DNA from: Clostridium facile
GTDB lineage: Bacteria; Bacillota; Clostridia; Oscillospirales; Ruminococcaceae
Reading direction: 5' to 3'
NCBI RefSeq assembly: GCF_014297275.1
Contig: NZ_JACOQK010000001.1
Location: 2,356,001-2,420,000, forward strand
DNA length: 64,000 nucleotides
Shown: piece after piece, positions 50,097 to 58,029 of the stretch
Layout: each line of letters opens with the position of its first letter
Numbering within the stretch: position 1 is the first letter of the stretch
Program-made: the position numbers and the translations under genes
Notes under the pieces: generated by a model
Seen by the model: the letters and a program-made list of their open reading frames with translations, nothing else
Database searches by the model: none
Told to the model about the DNA's origin: nothing

Positions 50097-51257
50097 TTAT
50101 TGAAAAGAGGCTCTATTTTTTATTTTTACAACGAAATATACTATAATAGCCAAAGGAACAGTAAGCAATAAAGCGGGATAAAATAAGGACAAATTTAAGT
50201 TTCCAAACAAAAATCCCCCAATCGCAGGGCCCAAAGCCATCCCTAAATCCAGCCCGATATAATAGGTGCTGTTTGCCAACCCACGTTTTTCTTTCCCTGC
50301 CAATAAAATGGCGGTGGATTGACATATAGAGCACATCATGCCATATCCACCCGCCATAAATAAGGCAGCAAAAAACAATATAATATTATTTTTCAGAAAC
50401 GTCAAACACAAAATCCCAGCAAAAGCGCTGATAGAACTGCCAAATAAAAAATATTGAAAAGGGAGTCGGTCAAACAAGCTTTTCAGGCAAAGGCGAAGAA
50501 CCAATAGAACAACCGCGTAAAGAGGAAAAAACAGACTTACTGATACAGAAAGGTTTCGAGCTTGTACATAGTTGACAAGAAAGGATTGGGTAGCACAATA
50601 AGGAATGGAAAACAGCATGATAATAATGGCAACAGGGACAGCTTTCCATTCCGCAATCTGCAATTTGGTTTTTACTTTTTGAGTTTGGGGTTCTGGCTCG
50701 CCTTTATTTCCAATAAATTGAATTATAATCATTGTCATCAAAGAGGTAAGTAGAGCAATCCCAAAAGAGAGCCGATAACCAAATACTTGATAAATACTAA
50801 TACCGATTGCAGGAGCAACCGCCATGCCAAGGGCGTTCATCATACCATAAATCCCCATGCCGGAACCAATTTTCTCGTTGGGCAACATGTTGGACATCCA
50901 GGTAGCCATACAAACAGAGCAGCAGGCAAACCCCACGCCATTTATCATTCTGGCAACAAAAACAATCATTGGGTTTGTTGCAACCATATATCCCAAACAG
51001 GAAAGGCACATCAATCCCGCGCCAAGAAAAGAAACTTTATATTTGCTGATTTTGTCCGCTAAATTCCCGACAAAAGGGCGGCAAACAAGGGAGCATAAAT
51101 TCATGAACCCGCCAATCATCCCCATCATGGTAGCGGAAGCCCCAATACTGCCCGAAAAACCAGTAATCAAGGGAGTTATCAGCATGGGGCTACAAAAATA
51201 GAAAAAGCTGGCTATCAATATTAAAATAATATCTTTTGAATAAGTTTTTTGTTTCAT
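50097..51257 (-). CDS. Major facilitator superfamily transporter
   Basis: 386 residues with about 12 hydrophobic segments. GFMNLCSLVCRPFVGNLADKISKYK holds the loop 2-3 motif typical of MFS drug/sugar antiporters (about 50-75), and a repeat-like second half begins near residue 200. AGGAGG precedes the start at 51257. The substrate cannot be told from sequence. Proximity to the rhamnosidase locus would allow sugar uptake, but the gene is transcribed on its own and the layout also fits an efflux carrier. Confidence 0.88.
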   Translation of the reverse strand: MKQKTYSKDIILILIASFFYFCSPMLITPLITGFSGSIGASATMMGMIGGFMNLCSLVCRPFVGNLADKISKYKVSFLGAGLMCLSCLGYMVATNPMIVFVARMINGVGFACCSVCMATWMSNMLPNEKIGSGMGIYGMMNALGMAVAPAIGISIYQVFGYRLSFGIALLTSLMTMIIIQFIGNKGEPEPQTQKVKTKLQIAEWKAVPVAIIIMLFSIPYCATQSFLVNYVQARNLSVSVSLFFPLYAVVLLVLRLCLKSLFDRLPFQYFLFGSSISAFAGILCLTFLKNNIILFFAALFMAGGYGMMCSICQSTAILLAGKEKRGLANSTYYIGLDLGMALGPAIGGFLFGNLNLSLFYPALLLTVPLAIIVYFVVKIKNRASFQ

Positions 51258-51487
51258 GAATACCTCCTAGATAATATAGTAAGCTATGTATCTGAAAAAA
51301 TGATATTGTTTCAGTAATATCTATCCAATCCATATCGTTATCATTCCCAAAATAGTGGACAAACACACCATAACATTATTTTGATAACCTTCGATTGGAT
51401 TCCACCATTTCATGTTCCGATATGTTTTTTGTAGCGCCGTTTGATCCAGCAGAATATTTTGAAAATAGAGATACTAAAAGTGCACAG

Positions 51488-51521
51488 GAAAAAGAGCAAA
51501 GCCATTTTATGCTTTGCTCTT
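51488..51521 (-). terminator. Terminator of fba
   Basis: On the minus strand AGAGCAAAGC pairs with GCTTTGCTCT, followed by TTTTCC. Confidence 0.88.
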
Positions 51522-51548
51522 AATATAGATAATATAGAATTCTATTTT

Positions 51549-52412
51549 TTATGCCTTGCCAATCGAACCAAACAGTTCCATTTTTTCTTTTACAGTTTCT
51601 TTGATGGCTTCTGCACCTGGTTTTAACAGTTTTCTTGGGTCATAACCTTTCCCTTGTAAATCTTTCCCGTCCTCAATGTATTTTCTAGTAGCTTCTGCAA
51701 AAGAAAGCTGACATTCTGTATTTACATTGATTTTGGAAACGCCCAGGTCAATTGCTTTTTTAATCATATCGGCTGGAATCCCTGTACCACCATGTAATAC
51801 CAAAGGGAGATCTCCTGTTAATTTTTGAATTGCGTCTAAAGTTTCAAAGGATAAACCTTTCCAGTTTGCGGGATATTTACCGTGAATGTTGCCGATGCCA
51901 GCAGCTAGCATGGTAACTCCAAGGTCCGCAATCATTTTACATTCTTGTGGGTCAGCACATTCGCCAGCGCCGACAACGCCGTCTTCTTCCCCACCAATAG
52001 AACCAACCTCAGCTTCGATGGAAATTCCTTTTTCTGTTGTGAGTTTTACTAGCTCTTTTGTTTTTTCAATATTTTCTTCGATTGGACAATGGGAACCATC
52101 AAACATAATAGATGAAAAACCTGCCTCAATACAAGCCAAGGCACCTTCATAACTACCATGATCTAAGTGAAGGGCAACTGGTACGGTGATGCTCATATCT
52201 TTTAACATGCCGTTTACCATGCCTACAACGGTATGGTAACCAACCATCCATTTCCCAGCGCCTTCCGAAACGCCTAAGATGACAGGTGATTTTAACTCTT
52301 CTGCTGTTTGCAGGATAGAACGTGTCCATTCCAAATTGTTGATATTAAACTGTCCAACTGCATAATGGCCTTTTTTTGCTTTTTCCAGCATCTCTTTCGC
52401 GGATACTAACAT
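51549..52412 (-). CDS. fba: Class II fructose-bisphosphate aldolase
   Basis: Zinc-dependent aldolase that cleaves fructose 1,6-bisphosphate to glyceraldehyde 3-phosphate and DHAP. 287 residues. HLDHGSYEGA contains the catalytic Asp and a zinc histidine, EAEVGSIGG is the conserved acidic loop, and GNIHGKYP and LHGGTGIP supply the other zinc histidines. INVNTECQ is the phosphate-binding end. Tagatose-bisphosphate aldolases share these motifs, so sugar specificity is not certain. AGGAGG precedes the start. The upstream region has a strong promoter and an exact Rex-type operator. Confidence 0.92.
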   Translation of the reverse strand: MLVSAKEMLEKAKKGHYAVGQFNINNLEWTRSILQTAEELKSPVILGVSEGAGKWMVGYHTVVGMVNGMLKDMSITVPVALHLDHGSYEGALACIEAGFSSIMFDGSHCPIEENIEKTKELVKLTTEKGISIEAEVGSIGGEEDGVVGAGECADPQECKMIADLGVTMLAAGIGNIHGKYPANWKGLSFETLDAIQKLTGDLPLVLHGGTGIPADMIKKAIDLGVSKINVNTECQLSFAEATRKYIEDGKDLQGKGYDPRKLLKPGAEAIKETVKEKMELFGSIGKA

Positions 52413-52494
52413 AGAAAATCCTCCTACTCGTCATTTTGACGTATAATTTGAATAGGAATTGCTTTTGTGCCTTCCTATCCTGCTTGATAATTTT

Positions 52495-52523
52495 ATTATA
52501 TGCTCTATGGATGGAAATATCAA
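52495..52523 (-). promoter_or_regulatory. Promoter of fba
   Basis: On the minus strand TTGATA, 17 bp, TATAAT, giving a start about 75-80 bases before the coding region. Confidence 0.8.
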
Positions 52524-52538
52524 GGGGATTTTGCAGAA

Positions 52539-52556
52539 TTGTTAATTTATTAACAA
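52539..52556 (-). promoter_or_regulatory. Rex-type redox operator upstream of fba
   Basis: TTGTTAATTTATTAACAA is an exact match to the clostridial Rex consensus TTGTTAANNNNTTAACAA. It lies 15 bases upstream of the fba -35 element. Rex binds DNA when NADH/NAD+ is low. The upstream position would allow activation or weak repression; no rex gene is in the window. Confidence 0.7.
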
Positions 52557-52760
52557 TTTGAGCTGTAGAAATTTTTCCAAAATATTTGTTGATAAATACC
52601 AATTTTACCAGTATAATAAAATTAATATTCTAGTAGTTCTAACATGGTTGAGGTTTGTAGCAACAGAATACATAAAAATGGCATGTTATCTATCGGAATA
52701 GGCCAGTAGGAAATTGTGAAAATTGTACAAGGAGTCGAGTGAAATCAAGGGAAAACTAGA

Positions 52761-52937
52761 ATGAATATTGTGGTGGGAGTAATCTTATTGATGGTATTAT
52801 CTGTGGGGATCGCTGTTATCATTTATGCTGGTATCTACTATGTCCGTTTTTGTACCAGAGGTTACTTTGTTTGTGTAAAGCGTGGGAAAAAGTTTTATCC
52901 ACCATTATGGAAACTCGCCTTTTCCGTTCATGTGTGA
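52761..52937 (+). CDS. Possible small membrane protein (58 aa)
   Basis: A short frame beginning ATG at 52761 with AAGGG about 9 bases upstream. It encodes one strong membrane segment (VVGVILLMVLSVGIAVIIYAG region), then a basic tail rich in Tyr, Arg and Lys (YYVRFCTRG, KRGKKFY). It precedes the oxidoreductase by about 100 bases on the same strand. No family recognised. Composition looks protein-like but the ribosome site is modest. Confidence 0.45.
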   Translation: MNIVVGVILLMVLSVGIAVIIYAGIYYVRFCTRGYFVCVKRGKKFYPPLWKLAFSVHV

Positions 52938-53037
52938 AATGAAGTTTTGGTGGTTTTCCTTTATTATGGCGCAAAAGAGTATATGGAACTGAAGTTAAAA
53001 CAAAAAATAAGCAACAGAAAAAGGTGGTTGATCAATA

Positions 53038-54027
53038 ATGAAAAAAATTAATTGGGGCATTTTAGCAGCAGGCAGGATTTCCTCCTGGTTTTGCACTGGG
53101 CTGCAAACAGTTAGCAATGCGAATATTTTAGCAATTGGTTCCCGTTCCCAGGAAAAAGCGGAGCAATTTGGGGACCGTTTTGAGATCGAGCGGCGATATG
53201 GAAGTTACGAGGAGTTAGTGAACGACCCAGATATAGATGTCATTTATGTAGGCGTTCCAAGTAGGTGGCACCATGAATATACTATGTTGGCGCTGCGGGC
53301 TGGAAAAAACGTGGTATGCGAAAAGCCGTTTTCCATGAATGCCAAGGACACCAAAGAACAAATTACCTATGCCAGGGAACACAATTTATTTTTGATGGAA
53401 GCCATGTGGACCAAATGTACTCCGGTTTATCGTACTGTTATGGATTGGGTAAGCCAAGGAAGGATTGGGGAAGTTCGTTTCTTTAAAGCGGACTTTTTTA
53501 CTCCGGGGAAAGCAAATCCACCTCACCGGTTGTATAACTATGAAATTGGCGGAGGTGCATTACTTGATTTAGGAGTATACCCTATTACATACGCTTGCTC
53601 TTTATTGGGACATCATCCAACAGAGGTTTTATCCGCAGCAGACTTTGCCCACACTGGTGTGGATATTAATAATTCCATTATTTTAAAATATGAAAACGGA
53701 AACTACGCGGCAATTTCCAGTGGATTTAATGTGCATCAGCAAAATCCTGCCGTTATTGTAGGTACAAAAGGGAAGATTACCATTGACCATAACTTCTTAT
53801 GTGCGGAATCTGCCCAATTGCGGGATTTAAACAATGAAATAATCCAACAGGTTCACTATCCATTTGAGAAAAACGGCTACGAATATGAAGGCATGGAGGC
53901 AACCCGATGCTTACAGGCGGGATTAAAGGAATCCCCTTGGATTCCATTGGAACATACCCAGGCTGTTATGGAAATTATGGATACCTGCCGTAAACAATGG
54001 GGGTTTGCATATACTTTTGAAAAATAA
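53038..54027 (+). CDS. Gfo/Idh/MocA-family NAD(P)-dependent oxidoreductase
   Basis: 329 residues. NAD-binding N-terminal Rossmann domain with WGILAAGRISSW, the signature CEKPFSMN, and a C-terminal alpha/beta domain containing FFKADFFTPG and GGGALLDLGVYPI. Such enzymes oxidise or reduce sugars, inositols or trans-dihydrodiols; the substrate is unknown. Located near the glycosidase locus, but not in a clear operon with it. It is followed almost at once by a promoter and a terminator hairpin. Confidence 0.9.
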   Translation: MKKINWGILAAGRISSWFCTGLQTVSNANILAIGSRSQEKAEQFGDRFEIERRYGSYEELVNDPDIDVIYVGVPSRWHHEYTMLALRAGKNVVCEKPFSMNAKDTKEQITYAREHNLFLMEAMWTKCTPVYRTVMDWVSQGRIGEVRFFKADFFTPGKANPPHRLYNYEIGGGALLDLGVYPITYACSLLGHHPTEVLSAADFAHTGVDINNSIILKYENGNYAAISSGFNVHQQNPAVIVGTKGKITIDHNFLCAESAQLRDLNNEIIQQVHYPFEKNGYEYEGMEATRCLQAGLKESPWIPLEHTQAVMEIMDTCRKQWGFAYTFEK

Positions 54028-54035
54028 ATCCTTAT

Positions 54036-54064
54036 TTGACAATCTTCACAAAATATGCTATACT
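54036..54064 (+). promoter_or_regulatory. Promoter upstream of the DEAD-box helicase gene
   Basis: TTGACA, 17 bp, TATACT, starting 9 bases after the oxidoreductase stop. Confidence 0.75.
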
Positions 54065-54082
54065 TATTTATATGATTTGCTG

Positions 54083-54114
54083 ACAACGAGGAAGGCTCTT
54101 CCTCGTTGTTTTTC
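54083..54114 (+). terminator. Terminator or attenuator between promoter and helicase gene
   Basis: A perfect 12-bp stem, ACAACGAGGAAG with CTTCCTCGTTGT and a 3-base loop, followed by a T-run. It lies about 15 bases after the predicted transcription start and 140 bases before the helicase. It may end oxidoreductase transcripts, attenuate the helicase, or both. Confidence 0.85.
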
Positions 54115-54255
54115 TATGTACAACACGTAACATGACAAAAGCATTCTTGCACTTTTGCCGTAGCTTTTGTATTTAAAATAGGGTGTTTGATATATTTTGA
54201 TAAAGACGATTACAATTATGTTCCAGCAATTACTGGAATTAGAAAGAGGACTAGA

Positions 54256-55983
54256 ATGAACCCAAAACTCTCATTTTCAGAATTAAACCTTTCGCCATCA
54301 TTGGAACGAGCTGCTTACGCAATGGGGTTTTCTACGCCAACGGATATTCAGGCGCAGACGATTCCGCTTATTTTGCAGGGAAAAGATGTAATTGGACGTT
54401 CCCAGACTGGAACGGGAAAAACCGTTGCGTTTGGGATCCCAGCAGTGGAAATGATTGAAACAGATTTGGATTCTCAACGTGCGGGCAAAGTACAGGTGTT
54501 GGTGGTATGCCCTACCCGGGAATTGGCAATGCAGGCTGCGGATGAACTGCGAAAAGTTGCCCGTTATAAAGAAGGGGTAAAAATTGCGGAAGTATATGGC
54601 GGTTCCTCAATGGAACGCCAAATTTTAAAATTAAAACGTGCTTCGATTGTAGTGGGGACACCGGGCAGAATTATGGACCATCTTCGCCGCCGCACTTTGA
54701 GGCTGGACCAGTTAAAAATGGTTGTTTTGGACGAAGCGGATGAGATGCTCAGCATGGGATTCCGTGATGACATCGAAACTATTCTAAAACAATCCCCAGA
54801 AAATCGCCAAACAGTGCTATTTTCCGCAACTATGCCCCCAGCTATTTTGGCGTTGACCAAACAATATCAAAAAAATCCTAAAATGATCCAGATCAACAGC
54901 AAAAAAGTAACGCTAGACGCCATTTCTCAACGTTATTATGAAGTACAACAGGACAAAAAATTGGAAGCACTGGAGATTTTGCTGGAAACTTATGACCCTT
55001 CTTTGGCGATTATTTTCTGTAACACTAAAAAAATGGTGGAACAGCTGGCAGATGCTTTGGCAATGGCAGGTTTTTATGTGGATGGATTACATGGGGATAT
55101 GGACCAATCCCAGCGGACCCGTGTTATGAATGGCTTTAAAACAGGGCGCTTAAACCTGTTGGTAGCAACTGATGTGGCAGCCCGTGGAATTGATGTAAAT
55201 AATGTGGACTATGTATTTAACTATGATATCCCACAAAATCCAGAATACTATGTCCATCGGATTGGCCGTACTGGCAGAGCTGGAAAAGAGGGGATTGCAG
55301 TTACTCTTTGTTGTGGCAAAAGCCAGGTGGATGATTTATACCAGATTGCCCGTATGACAAAATCGAAACTAAACCGGTGTAAACTTCCTGTCCGTGGATG
55401 GACATTGGAGCAGGCAGAAGAAAAGTATACCAAGGAAGTTTTGTCTGTTTTAAACGGGGATAAACCTGACTTAGCATGCCGTTCCACAGTAGAGCAGTTG
55501 GTACGCCAGGGATATGACCCTATGCAGCTTGCAGCAGCTGCGCTGGAACTACATTTTGGCAAAACAGAATTGGTTCCAGCTAGCCAGATAAAAGAGATAA
55601 ACCGTACTCCAAAAGTGAGGATTACCAAAGAGCCATATACCAAGATTGTGTTAAATGCAGGCAAGATTAATCATGTAGCAGCCAACCATATTCTAGGGGC
55701 ATTGACAGAACACACCGGCTTTCCAGGGAGTGAAATTGGAAAGATTGATGTACAAGACTATCAAACCATTGTATCTATTCCAGAGAGTATTTCAGAACAG
55801 GTGATCCAATCCATGCAGCAATGCCGGATTTGTGGTAGAATGACTTCCGCTAAAAAATATACAGAGGAGTCTTCCAAACAAGGTAACTATTCCAAGAATA
55901 ACCGCCAAAAACCGTTGTATCCTGTAAAACCAAACCAGCGGAACCGGAGAAATTTCCAAAATCGAAACAATCGACATCTTTAA
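54256..55983 (+). CDS. DEAD-box RNA helicase with DbpA-type RNA-binding domain
   Basis: 575 residues from the ATG at 54256 behind AGAAAGAGGA. An in-frame TTG at 54187 would add an unconserved stretch. Helicase motifs in order: F-x12-GFSTPTDIQAQ (Q motif), SQTGTGKT (49-56), PTRELA, DEAD in LDEADEML, SATMP, ARGID and HRIGRTGR. The C-terminal domain (about 455-530) resembles the DbpA/CsdA RNA-binding fold, with ITKEPYTKIVLNAGK. A CRICGR segment and a basic Asn/Arg tail follow. It probably remodels RNA during ribosome assembly or cold adaptation. Confidence 0.94.
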   Translation: MNPKLSFSELNLSPSLERAAYAMGFSTPTDIQAQTIPLILQGKDVIGRSQTGTGKTVAFGIPAVEMIETDLDSQRAGKVQVLVVCPTRELAMQAADELRKVARYKEGVKIAEVYGGSSMERQILKLKRASIVVGTPGRIMDHLRRRTLRLDQLKMVVLDEADEMLSMGFRDDIETILKQSPENRQTVLFSATMPPAILALTKQYQKNPKMIQINSKKVTLDAISQRYYEVQQDKKLEALEILLETYDPSLAIIFCNTKKMVEQLADALAMAGFYVDGLHGDMDQSQRTRVMNGFKTGRLNLLVATDVAARGIDVNNVDYVFNYDIPQNPEYYVHRIGRTGRAGKEGIAVTLCCGKSQVDDLYQIARMTKSKLNRCKLPVRGWTLEQAEEKYTKEVLSVLNGDKPDLACRSTVEQLVRQGYDPMQLAAAALELHFGKTELVPASQIKEINRTPKVRITKEPYTKIVLNAGKINHVAANHILGALTEHTGFPGSEIGKIDVQDYQTIVSIPESISEQVIQSMQQCRICGRMTSAKKYTEESSKQGNYSKNNRQKPLYPVKPNQRNRRNFQNRNNRHL

Positions 55984-55986
55984 TTG

Positions 55987-56028
55987 AAAAACCCTTTTGC
56001 TTCATTATTAGCAAAAGGGTTTTTCTTA
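55987..56028 (+). terminator. Terminator of the helicase gene
   Basis: AAAAACCCTTTTGC pairs with GCAAAAGGGTTTTT, followed by CTT. Confidence 0.93.
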
Positions 56029-56214
56029 TTAGTAAACTTTTGGCCATACGTGAGTTCCAATAAGGTTGATCAAAGAAACGTGTAATGAGGATTCATATTA
56101 TACAAAAAGAACAGAATATTAGCCGTTATTGGAAAAAAGAAACTGTATATCTCTTTTAATATAATCTAGTAGTATAGCTTATTATGAATATTATTTGCCT
56201 GTTTTAGAATTTAA

Positions 56215-56244
56215 TTGACAAATTTATAGGCTTGATGGTAATAT
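56215..56244 (+). promoter_or_regulatory. Promoter upstream of the M24-family gene
   Basis: TTGACA, 18 bp, TAATAT, 83 bases before the start codon. The rest of 56030-56326 holds nothing I recognise. Confidence 0.65.
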
Positions 56245-56326
56245 ATGATTTATTCAGGTAAATATATTAGTTTTTATCCAAATTTACCATATTAAACTGT
56301 ATAATAAAATAATAAGGGGAATTACA

Positions 56327-57493
56327 ATGAATTTAATAAAAATTCCAAAAGAAGAATATCAAGACCGTTGGCAAAAAGTCCAAGAAATGATGAATGAAAA
56401 TGAGTTAGATGTTGTTTTGACTTATAGCGATGATAGAGCTACTTATGGAAATGCTTATGCAAGATATTATTCTAACCTACCAACACATTTTGAGCCAGTA
56501 ATTCTTATGTTTGTTCGAGGAAAGGATCCAATTGTTTTAACAGGACCGGAAACAGATGGATACGCTCAACAGGTGGGAATCATTCAGGATGTAACCGTCC
56601 TTCAAGAAATGTCAGCAGAAGATGAGGATTATCCATTTTCTGTAATTAAACCGTTTGTAGAAATGTTAAAGAATAGAGTGCAATATGATGTCAAAAAAAT
56701 TGGTATTGCAGGAAAGATATACATGGGAGCCCAGTTATATGAATCGATTGTAAAAGCTTGCCCTGAAATTGAATTTGTTGATGTGGACCAACAGATCAAT
56801 GTATTACGTGGTATTAAATCACAAGCAGAAATTGCGGTTATTCGTAGAGCTTACGAAATTGTAAACCTGGGTATGAAAACAGCAATTGATGCGATTAGGC
56901 CTGGAGTTACAGAACGTGAGGTTGCAGCAGAAGCGGAATATATCATGCGTAAAAATGGCGCGGAAGGGTTTGGAATCGATACTATGGTTTCATCTGGACC
57001 AAACACCCGCCATATTATTTCCCGTACAACAGATAGAGTAATCCAGAAAAATGATGTAGTAGTAGTTACATTAGCACCAAGATATGAAGGATATCATGGA
57101 GCTTGTGGTAGGCCGGTATTTCTTGGTACTCCCAATGAACAAGAATGGAAAGCTGTATTAGCTATGGAAAAGGCGCAACAAGTTTGTTCTGAGAATTTAA
57201 AGATTGGAAATATAGGCAGCGAAGTAGAGGCAATGGGGCGTTATGTGATGAAAGAGGCAGGATATGAAAAGAATTTTATGTATTCTGGCCTACATAGTGT
57301 AGGTGTTATCGAATTTGAAGCTCCAATTCTAGGACCATCCAGTAAAACAGTTATTCAAAAATATATGGTGATATCAGTTGATATTCCATTATATGAAGCG
57401 GAAATTAATGGTATGAGAATGGAAGATGGATATTTAATTACGGAGAATGGAGCAGAAAGATTAACAGATGCACCAAGAATCGTGAGAAAATAA
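56327..57493 (+). CDS. Creatinase-like M24-family protein
   Basis: 388 residues with a creatinase N-terminal domain (about 10-155) and a pita-bread M24 domain (about 165-385). It resembles Xaa-Pro aminopeptidases, but the usual first metal Asp is replaced in VVVVTLAPRYEG (Thr near 248), and the usual S-D-x-T-R Asp is absent in YHGACGR (257-262). H323 (GLHSVGV) and E366 (MRMEDG) remain. It may therefore be a non-metal hydrolase of the creatinase type rather than a peptidase. The substrate is unknown. Ribosome site AAGGGGA. More AT-rich than neighbouring genes. Confidence 0.8.
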   Translation: MNLIKIPKEEYQDRWQKVQEMMNENELDVVLTYSDDRATYGNAYARYYSNLPTHFEPVILMFVRGKDPIVLTGPETDGYAQQVGIIQDVTVLQEMSAEDEDYPFSVIKPFVEMLKNRVQYDVKKIGIAGKIYMGAQLYESIVKACPEIEFVDVDQQINVLRGIKSQAEIAVIRRAYEIVNLGMKTAIDAIRPGVTEREVAAEAEYIMRKNGAEGFGIDTMVSSGPNTRHIISRTTDRVIQKNDVVVVTLAPRYEGYHGACGRPVFLGTPNEQEWKAVLAMEKAQQVCSENLKIGNIGSEVEAMGRYVMKEAGYEKNFMYSGLHSVGVIEFEAPILGPSSKTVIQKYMVISVDIPLYEAEINGMRMEDGYLITENGAERLTDAPRIVRK

Positions 57494-57501
57494 CTTTTGC
57501 A

Positions 57502-57540
57502 GTATTACGGTATATATTTTTTAAATATATACCGTAATAC
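57502..57540. terminator. Perfect 18-bp palindrome after the M24-family gene
   Basis: GTATTACGGTATATATTT is followed by TTT and then its exact complement. No T-run follows the stem on either strand, so it is an atypical terminator or an mRNA-end stabilising structure. Confidence 0.55.
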
Positions 57541-57659
57541 GTTACGAAAAGTTTTATTAGCTGTCTATCGGATAATAGAAAAATTTCATAAAAACATTGC
57601 TTATAAAAGAGGATAAACGTATTATGCGTTAATTTCCTCCGTTTCAAGTATTCTTTTCC

Positions 57660-57688
57660 TTGACATAATATAGGTATCGTTTTATAAT
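57660..57688 (+). promoter_or_regulatory. Promoter of the M-box/corA unit
   Basis: Consensus TTGACA, 17 bp, TATAAT. Confidence 0.9.
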
Positions 57689-57699
57689 AAAATTATACA

Positions 57700-57892
57700 C
57701 CGTTAGGTGAGGTTACTCCATGGATATGGCTGTTGCCCGGAAATGTCGAGAGACGCCAACGGGTCAGCTGGCACTACCGAGTTAAGGTTTTGTCTAACAC
57801 AGCTGATAGTGTTTTCTATCTATGCCCTGGAGAGCCAAAACTCGGCGAACAGTGGGTGTAGCTGTTTTGTCGTGTGCAAAACGGCTTTTTTA
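57700..57892 (+). promoter_or_regulatory. M-box (ykoK-type) magnesium riboswitch with terminator
   Basis: Conserved core segments are present in order: GTTAGGTGAGGTTACTCC, GCCCGGAAATGTCGAGAGAC, GCCAACGGGTCAG, ACTACCGAGTTAAGG and the closing AACTCGG (57840-57846). An expression-platform terminator AGCTGTTTTG/CAAAACGGCT with a T-run lies at 57860-57892. In this family high Mg2+ folds the aptamer and favours termination. It is upstream of corA, so it should lower transporter synthesis when Mg2+ is ample. Confidence 0.93.
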
Positions 57893-57938
57893 TTGCCCAA
57901 AAATAAGTTTGCGTAAAATAAAAGAAAGGAGTACATAT

Positions 57939-58007
57939 ATGGCTGACGATGTCGGACGAAAGCGAATTGTAAACACGATAATAGCCATATGTGAACCATG
58001 TGGCTAA
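57939..58007 (+). CDS. 22-residue leader peptide between M-box and corA
   Basis: ATG at 57939 with a strong AAAGGAG at 57924-57930, a 22-codon frame beginning MADDVGRKRI and ending ICEPCG, and TAA at 58005-58007. The stop is 22 bases before corA and close to its own AAAGGAGGAG site, so translation of the two is probably linked. Mg2+ transporters of enterobacteria use leader peptides (mgtL), but this sequence is unrelated. It may be regulatory or a small protein in its own right. Confidence 0.55.
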   Translation: MADDVGRKRIVNTIIAICEPCG

Positions 58008-58029
58008 ATAAGAAAGGAGGAGTTCTACG

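Noticed and set aside
50562..51201. Plus-strand frames inside the MFS transporter gene
   Set aside because: They are shadows of a long conserved minus-strand membrane protein frame with a good ribosome site.
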